From NCBI GenBank assembly GCA_947575235.1, contig CANPMT010000026.1, positions 1 through 38,647 on the forward strand: DNA of 38,647 bases, read 5' to 3'. Shown here one piece after another: positions 31,290-37,800 of the stretch. Below the pieces are notes generated by a model. That model did no database searches. It was given only the letters and a program-made list of their open reading frames with translations, and had not been told where the DNA came from. Position numbers and translations under genes: made by a program. This DNA is from an uncultured Porphyromonadaceae bacterium. GTDB taxonomy: Bacteria > Bacteroidota > Bacteroidia > Bacteroidales > Muribaculaceae. The number at the start of each line of letters is the position of its first letter. Within the stretch, counting starts at the first letter, position 1.

Positions 31290-34200
31290 CGGGTGTGGGA
31301 TTTTCAGTAGGGATAGAGCCGGAGGTGTCATCGTCAGGGAGCGCGAAGAGGTCGCCCATCACCACCTTCGGGTTCTGGCTCTCCTCCTGAGGCTCCTCCG
31401 GTTCGTCGGGTGTCTCCGGCTCCGGCTCCGGTTCCGGTTCGGGAGGGAAGCGGAGTGGTTCGAGTTCGGTGATCTCCCCGATGGTATAGGTGGATATACG
31501 CTTACCTTTAGCCTTGAAGCTCTTCACACCGATAAATTCCTCAGCGTCAATCTCAAGCGACGGACGGATCTCGTCGGCGCCGCCGAACTTCACCCCGATG
31601 CGCGGGTAGAAAGTGTCGGTGAGCAGGATGATTGAGGAGGAGGCATCCGTGCCCACGAAACGCTGCGGTTTGGCCGAGGGCTCGAACGCGAAACGTTTCA
31701 GGTAGGGGAAGCCCAACGCGCTGTCGTTGAGCGCGAGGGTCCATATCTTGTGCGGGTCGAACTTCTCGATCCGCAGGATGTTGTCGTCGTAATGGTTGGA
31801 ATCGGCGAAAGATGAGGTGAAGAACTCGCCGGTCTTCGTGATGATGAGCACGAGGTCGTCGCCCTGGAACACGCCGAGACTCTCGCCGCGCCCGTCATAG
31901 TTGAGACGGAGCACGTCGCGGTCGAACCATACCTCGCGTCCGCCGAGGGTGCTCGAGCCCTTCTCCACGAGTCGGACGTCGTCGATCTGATACTTCGTGA
32001 CGAGATTGCCGAGCGATTCCTTACCCTTGATGTCGAGGTCGGCGAAATTCACCATCACCTCCTTGGCGCGTGGACGGCGCCCGGTCTCGTTCGGTTCATC
32101 CTTGAGCACCACCTTCACCACCTCAGCCTCGCCGTTGGGGTTGCAGGTGAGCCACTCCACGCGCGAGCCCGGAAGTCCCTTGGTGAGGGTGTACTCCTTC
32201 TCGCGGGTGAGACCCGTGATGAAGAAACGCTTCTTGTAGGAATAGGCATCCTTGCCGCCGTTGCGGTAGATCACGTTATATACCGTGCGCTTGTCACCCT
32301 TCTTGAAGAGGCCGATGTGTATGATCTTCTTCCCGACGTAAAGCTTATCCTGCACCTTTACAATCTTGTACGTGCCGTCGCGGTAGATTATCAGGATGTC
32401 GTCGATGTCGGAGCAGGTGAAGAGGAACTCGTTATCCTTCAGACCGGTGCCGACGAATCCGCCCGACTTGTCGAAATAGAGGCGTTTGTTAGCCTCGGCC
32501 ACCTTCGCCGCCTCGATCGAGTCGAAGCCGCGCAGGGCCGTACGGCGCGGGAACGCCTCGCCATACTTCTCCTTGAGGTGGGCATACCATGCGCAGGTGT
32601 ATTCCACGATATGGTCGAGGTCGAACTGGAGACGCTCGATATCCTTCTGGAGGGCCGCTATACGTTCGTCGGCCTTCTGCGAGTTGAACTTCAGTATACG
32701 TCCCATCTTGATTTCCCAGAGACGCACAAGGTCGTCGCGGGTCACCTCGCGGAAGAAATCCTTCTTGAAGGGGTCGAGGCGTTTATCCACATGGGCGATT
32801 GCCGCGTCCATGTCGGTGGCCTCCTCCACCTCCTTATCCTTATATATACGCTCCTCGATGAATATTTTCTCGAGCGAGCAATAGAGGCGTGTCTCGTGGG
32901 TCTCGCCGAGTTTGATCTCAAGTTCGCGGCGGAGCAGTTCGCGGGTATGGTCGACAGAGAAGCGTAGCAGTTCGCTCACCGTCATGAACTTCGGTTTGCG
33001 GTCGACAATCACGCAACAGTTTGGTGAGATGCTCACCTCGCAGTCGGTGAAGGCGTAGAGGGCGTCGATAGCCTTGTCGGACGATGTGCCCGGGATGAGA
33101 TGCACGAGGATTTCAGCCGTGGCGGCCGTGTTGTCATCGACCTTCCTGATCTTGATCTTACCCTTCTCCATGGCCGAGAGGATAGAAGAGATAAGAGTGG
33201 TGGTGGTTTTGCCGAAGGGGAGTTCGGTTATGGAGAGTGTCTTGTTGTCGATTTTCTCGATTTTCGCGCGCACTTTCACGCTGCCGCCGCGTGCGCCGTC
33301 GTTATATCGCGAGGCGTCGAGCAGACCGCCGGTCTGGAAGTCGGGGATAAGTCGGAAGGGTTCGCCGTGGAGGTAAGCCGTGGCGGCGTCGCATATCTCG
33401 TTGAAGTTGTGGGGGAGGATCTTCGAGGATAGACCTACGGCGATACCCTCCACACCCTGTGCGAGGAGTAGGGGGAACTTCACCGGGAGGGTTACCGGTT
33501 CCTTCTTGCGGCCGTCGTAAGAGGGGGTCCATTCTGTGATTTTGGGGGAGAAGACGGTCTCGAGGGCGAATTCCGAGAGGCGTGCCTCGATGTAACGGGG
33601 AGCGGCTGCGGAGTCGCCGGTGAGGATGTTGCCCCAGTTACCCTGGGTGTCGACGAGCAGTTCCTTCTGGCCGAGCTGCACGAGGGCATCGCCGATCGAG
33701 GCGTCGCCGTGGGGGTGATACTGCATGGTGTTGCCCACGATGTTGGCAACTTTATTGAATCGGCCGTCATCGAGGGTCTGCATAGAGTGCAGGATGCGTC
33801 GTTGTACGGGTTTGAGACCATCCTCAATGTGGGGGACGGCTCGCTCGAGAATAACATAACTGGCATATTCGAGATACCAGTTTCGGAACATTCCGGAAAG
33901 GACTGTCTTTTTGTCGGTGATGGTTGCCTCGCCTGTCGGCTCCTGGGCTGAGGAAGTTAGCTCAGCGGACGGCTCCTCTGCCGCGGAGGTTAGTTTTGCT
34001 TCGGGCTCCTCAGCCGCGGAGGTTAGCCTGGCTTCGGGCTCCTCTTCCGAGGAGGTTAGCTTGCCTTCGGGCTCCTCTGCCGCGGAGGGTAGCTTGGCAT
34101 TTGCCTCCTTTGCCGAGGAGGTTAGTTTGGCAGTGCGCTCCTTTTTGGGGGAGGTTAGCTTGGCAGTTGGCTGCTGGTCGGAGCCGTTGGGCTGTTTGGC

Positions 34201-34299
34201 TTCGGGCTGCTGATCGGAGCCGTTGGGCTGTTTGGCAGTCGGCTCCTGGTCGGCGGGGTTATTGGTTGCGTTGTCTGGTAATTCAAAATCTTCGGCCAT
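31276..34299 (-). CDS. parC: DNA topoisomerase IV subunit A with repeat-rich N-terminal tail
   Basis: This 1007-residue protein is the DNA-cutting subunit of a type IIA topoisomerase that separates daughter chromosomes. The catalytic core starts near residue 130 (Tyr-Ala-Ser-Tyr-Val-Ile-Leu-Glu-Arg-Ala-Val-Pro), with His-Pro-His-Gly-Asp near 185 and the active Tyr near residue 236 in Ala-Pro-Arg-Tyr-Ile-Glu. C-terminal beta-pinwheel blades follow to about 930. Lack of a clear GyrA-box and overall similarity to Bacteroidetes ParC favour topo IV. The first 127 residues are an extra tail: two QPNGSDQQP units then seven 11-12 residue Lys-Leu-Thr-Ser-type units. The C-terminus is Pro/Glu-rich. parE is not in the window. 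Confidence 0.93.
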   Translation of the reverse strand: MAEDFELPDNATNNPADQEPTAKQPNGSDQQPEAKQPNGSDQQPTAKLTSPKKERTAKLTSSAKEANAKLPSAAEEPEGKLTSSEEEPEARLTSAAEEPEAKLTSAAEEPSAELTSSAQEPTGEATITDKKTVLSGMFRNWYLEYASYVILERAVPHIEDGLKPVQRRILHSMQTLDDGRFNKVANIVGNTMQYHPHGDASIGDALVQLGQKELLVDTQGNWGNILTGDSAAAPRYIEARLSEFALETVFSPKITEWTPSYDGRKKEPVTLPVKFPLLLAQGVEGIAVGLSSKILPHNFNEICDAATAYLHGEPFRLIPDFQTGGLLDASRYNDGARGGSVKVRAKIEKIDNKTLSITELPFGKTTTTLISSILSAMEKGKIKIRKVDDNTAATAEILVHLIPGTSSDKAIDALYAFTDCEVSISPNCCVIVDRKPKFMTVSELLRFSVDHTRELLRRELEIKLGETHETRLYCSLEKIFIEERIYKDKEVEEATDMDAAIAHVDKRLDPFKKDFFREVTRDDLVRLWEIKMGRILKFNSQKADERIAALQKDIERLQFDLDHIVEYTCAWYAHLKEKYGEAFPRRTALRGFDSIEAAKVAEANKRLYFDKSGGFVGTGLKDNEFLFTCSDIDDILIIYRDGTYKIVKVQDKLYVGKKIIHIGLFKKGDKRTVYNVIYRNGGKDAYSYKKRFFITGLTREKEYTLTKGLPGSRVEWLTCNPNGEAEVVKVVLKDEPNETGRRPRAKEVMVNFADLDIKGKESLGNLVTKYQIDDVRLVEKGSSTLGGREVWFDRDVLRLNYDGRGESLGVFQGDDLVLIITKTGEFFTSSFADSNHYDDNILRIEKFDPHKIWTLALNDSALGFPYLKRFAFEPSAKPQRFVGTDASSSIILLTDTFYPRIGVKFGGADEIRPSLEIDAEEFIGVKSFKAKGKRISTYTIGEITELEPLRFPPEPEPEPEPETPDEPEEPQEESQNPKVVMGDLFALPDDDTSGSIPTENPTPDDEA
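33935..34260. repeat. In-frame 33-36-bp tandem repeats in the 5' end of parC
   Basis: GAGGTTAGCTTGGCTTCGGG-like units of 33-36 bases repeat about seven times, and a different 33-base unit (encoding QPNGSDQQP) twice at the 5' side. All unit lengths are multiples of three. Confidence 0.9.
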
Positions 34300-34323
34300 A
34301 GTTCACTTAAGTGGAATTTGGCG

Positions 34324-34354
34324 TAAAGTTAATAAAAAAAAGCCGCAAATGCAA
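34324..34354 (-). promoter_or_regulatory. parC: Candidate parC promoter overlapping the upstream terminator
   Basis: On the minus strand TAACTTTA (34331-34324) is one base off the -7 consensus TAnnTTTG, and a TTG (34354-34352) lies 20 bases upstream, a good distance for the -33 element. The start codon would be about 20 bases after the start site. The elements lie inside the A2M terminator stem and T-run. Confidence 0.4.
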
Positions 34355-34373
34355 ATTGAATTGCATTGCGGCT
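34334..34373 (-). terminator. Rho-independent terminator after the alpha-2-macroglobulin gene
   Basis: On the minus strand AGCCGCAATGCAA pairs with TTGCATTTGCGGCT (one bulged base, 6-base loop) and is followed by 8 consecutive T. It separates the alpha-2-macroglobulin transcript from parC. The 520-base gap 34300-34819 also holds two tandem-repeat arrays and a palindromic element, which would form a long 3' untranslated region. Confidence 0.88.
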
Positions 34374-34390
34374 GTAATTGCAGCTATAGT

Positions 34391-34473
34391 GAGAGAGGGA
34401 GGCATTTTGATTGAGAGAGGGATGTATTTTTATTGAGAGAGGGATGCATTTTTATTGAGAGAGGGTGTATTTT
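34391..34473. repeat. 22-bp tandem repeat, about 3.8 copies
   Basis: Units of the form GAGAGAGGGATGCATTTTTATT repeat almost perfectly four times, just before palindromic element B1 on the plus strand. The unit length is not a multiple of three, and there is no gene here. Confidence 0.9.
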
Positions 34474-34481
34474 GTAGGGAC

Positions 34482-34521
34482 GACACCATCGGGTCGGGGA
34501 CCCGATGCACGAACGAGAGAC
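34482..34521. repeat. Palindromic element copy B1 (intergenic)
   Basis: ATCGGGTC (34488-34495) pairs with GACCCGAT (34499-34506). It is preceded by CACC and followed by GCACGAACGAGAGAC (34507-34521). Both flanks are identical to those of copy B2 inside the alpha-2-macroglobulin gene. Confidence 0.88.
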
Positions 34522-34557
34522 AACCTCCAACTCCGGGACATTCAACATCCAAATCCG

Positions 34558-34710
34558 TGTGATAAGCCTCCCCTCGGTGTGATAAGCCTCCCCTCGTTGC
34601 GATAAGCTGCCCCTCGTTGCGATAGCCTCCACTCGTTGCGATAGCCTCCCCTCGTTGCGATAGCCTCCCCTCGTTGCGATATGCTGCCCCTCCGTGCGAT
34701 AAGCCTCCAC
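34558..34710. repeat. 19-20-bp tandem repeat, about eight copies
   Basis: Units of the type CCTCCCCTCGTTGCGATAAG repeat about eight times with small changes. They lie on the same side of element B1 as the arrays that follow the other palindromic elements. Confidence 0.9.
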
Positions 34711-34819
34711 TCTGGACGGGGAAGCAGCTAAGCTTGGGAGGGTGCCGATTTGGGGAAGGCGGCAGATTTGAGGGAGGCTTCAGATTGGGGGAGGAGAGGC
34801 AGAAGATACTGGAGGAATG

Positions 34820-37800
34820 CTACAAATCGGAGAGATTGGCTTCTTTCAAAAGCACTTTCTTGTTGGGGGCCAGGAGGTAGATTGTCGGCATTGTGTCGAA
34901 GACGTAGGTCTCATTCTCCTGTATAGGATCGAGGGCGAAGCCTACGGTCCAGTCTTCCGGGAGAGCCGGAGCTGTTTCATCCCATAGTTCGCGGTCTTCT
35001 TCGGTGTCGATGGCCATGATTGTGTATTTCTCCTCATATTCTCCATTTCTTAGAGTTTCGATTACCTCCTGGCAGTGGTCGCAGTCGGGGTCGTAGAAAA
35101 GCAGAAGGATATTCTTCTTGCTCTTCAACTTGTGGAGCGACTGTTTTTTGCCGTCGCGGGTTGTGAAGGAGAAGTTGGCGGCCTTGGTGCCGGGACGGTT
35201 CTTGGCTGCTATTTCGGCACGGTAAGCTGCGCGGAGCTTGTCGGCTTCCGACTGAGGTGCAGACTGGGGTGCTACCGACCCATGGGGCCGTGGCCCCATG
35301 GGGGTTGACTTAGACGACTGAGCTTGTGCGTCGCTTGGCAGCGCGGGATTGGCATCGGCTCCTGCATTTGCTTGTGCATTTGCTTGTGCTTCGCTTGGCA
35401 GCTGGGCGTTTGCTTGTGCTTTGCTTGTCTGCAGGGCATTGGCTTGTGCTTCGCTTGGCAGCTGGGCGTTTGCTTGAGCTTTGCTTGTCTGCTGAGCATT
35501 GGCTTGAGCTTTGCTTGCCTGCAGGGCGTTTGCTTTTGCTTTGCTTGTCTGCAGGGCTTTGGCTTGTGCTTTGCTTGCCTGCTGGGCGTTAGCTTCTGCT
35601 TTGCTTGTCTGCGGGGCGTTGGCTTGTGCTTTGCTTGTCTGCTGAGCATTGGCTTGAGCCTTGCTTGACTGCGCGGGTTCGACTGTTATCTCCTGGCCGG
35701 CGGAGTGGGCGGCGGTGAGGTCGGAGAGGCGGCTTACGGCTGAGGCTATGCCTAAGGCGTAGGTGCCGGCACGGTCGATGTGGCAGTCGTAGGTTATTGT
35801 GTGGGTGCCTTTGGGGAGGAAGGGGATGAAGAATGTGGTGCGTGTGTCGCGCACTTCACGGTAGGCACCGAGGCTGTTGCTGCCTGGGGAAGGATGGCTG
35901 CCGATGGAGGCGTTGCTGCCGAAGGCGGGATGGAGAACGGAGCCGGCGTAGCCGGAGAGCTGGTTGTCGGGCTCGAGGCAGGCTGAGCGCTCGTCGGTGA
36001 GCTCCACGTAATCCATGTCTTTGGCGGCGGTTATCGTGAGGGTGATTCTCACTTTGTCGCCGACGTGATACGGCACCATCGGGCCATGGCCCGATGCACG
36101 AACGAGAGACGGCTCAGAGCTATTGCCGGCTTGGGGTGCTTGTGAGGCGGGGCTATTGGCAGTTTGGGTGGCTTCTGAAGCTGGGGTATTGGCTGAGAGA
36201 GCGGCTTCAGAGGCGGGGGTATTGCCGACTGGGGCGGCTTGCGTGGGGGCGGTATTGTCGGGGGGGAGGAGGGTGAGGGTTTTGGTGATGGAGAGGTTGG
36301 GGCTGGCAGCGGCTTTTACGCCAGCTATGGGGGCGACGTAGGTGCTGACTATGCCTCCCCAGGCTGGGCCTTCGGAGGTCTTGACAATCTTCAGCTCTTT
36401 GCCTGAGGCGGCTTTTGCCTCAATCGGAATGGTGAAGGAGCCGGTGTTGAACCCTTGGGGCCATGGCCCCAAGGTGACCGACTTAGACGACTGAGCCTGG
36501 GCATTTGCTTGGGCTTGGGCTTTTGCTTGGGCATTTGCTTTTGCTTGGGCATTTGCTTTTGCTTGGGCATTTGCTTGGGCCTGTGCGTTTGCTTGAGCCT
36601 GGGCGTTGCTTGGCTGGAGGTTGATAGGCTTGCCGTTGAGGGTTATTTCGGGAATAGATGTTGCTCCTGTCCAGTCTGTGCCGGGGGTCTGGCTTGTGCC
36701 GGCTGAGAGGATGGCGGAGGTGATCTCGACGGTGTAGGGGCGCGTTGACCAGTCTTCGGTCTCTTTCTGGAGTACGAGCCATTGACGGAGACCGTCTATG
36801 GCTTCCGTATTATCGGTGGTTTGGGCAGTTTTGGCTGCGGCAGCCTGGGTGGTTTGGGCTGCGGTTGTGTGGGCAGTTTGGGCTGCGGTGGTCTGGGCTG
36901 TCTGGGTTGTCTGGGCTGGGGTTGTCTGGGTTGCGGTGGTGAAGGCTTCGAGGACACGGGCTGTTGTGAGGAGGGAGTTCATGCCCATGGGGCCGGAGGC
37001 CAGATTGTCATACCACCAGCCTCCTGTGGGGGTGTGGGAGGCATATTGCTTCAGCGATTCCAGAATCTGTGCCGTCGCTTCCTTGGCTTTGGTGTTTTGC
37101 TGGCTTGCTTCGGTGTTTTGCTGAGCTACTTCGGCATTGGGCTGAGCTGCTTCGGCGCGGGTGAGGACGATTGCTGCTGTGGCTTTGTCGTAGATGCTGA
37201 AGTTGCGCCATTCGTTGATTATGGCATCGATGGCTGCTTTGTAGAGGGTGAGGAAGGCGGGGACAGCTGACCCTTGGGGCCGTGGCCCCAAGGTGGAGGA
37301 CTTAGACAGCTTAGCTGAGTTTGCTTCCTGGGGTGAGGGGGCTTGCTCGGCTGAGTTTGCTTCCTGGGATGAGGGGGCTTGCTTAGCTGTGTTTGGCTGT
37401 TTTGCCGGAGTGAGGCATTGCTGGCGGGCGTAGAGATAGCGGAGGAGGTCGGTGGTGGAGAATTTGTAGTTGTTTTTTTGCCAGTTTTGTACGTATTGGC
37501 CGTCACAGTAGGCTATGGCTTTTGTTAGCATGTCGGCGCAATCGGCGGGGAGGGCGCCGTTTTGTTGCATCGCTCCGAAGTTTGTCAGGGCGCTGACTGT
37601 CATGTAGAGGGATGAGTTCATGCCGGGGCACCAGCTCCAACCGCCGTCGGCGTTCTGGAGAGCTTTGATGCGCTCCAGCAGAGAGGGAAGTGCTGCACTG
37701 TATGTGGCTGCTGCTGCCTGAGAAGCTGCTGCCTGAGAAGCTGGTGTCTGAGAAGCTGCTGCCTGAGAAGCTGGTGCCTGAGAAGCTGGTGCTTGGGAAG

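Noticed and set aside
31290..31331. Longer N-terminus for the DUF3316-like protein
   Set aside because: The extra 14 residues precede a complete signal peptide and lie wholly inside the end of parC.
34384..34710. A 108-codon minus-strand frame
   Set aside because: It spans two tandem arrays whose unit lengths are not multiples of three and has no protein-like character.
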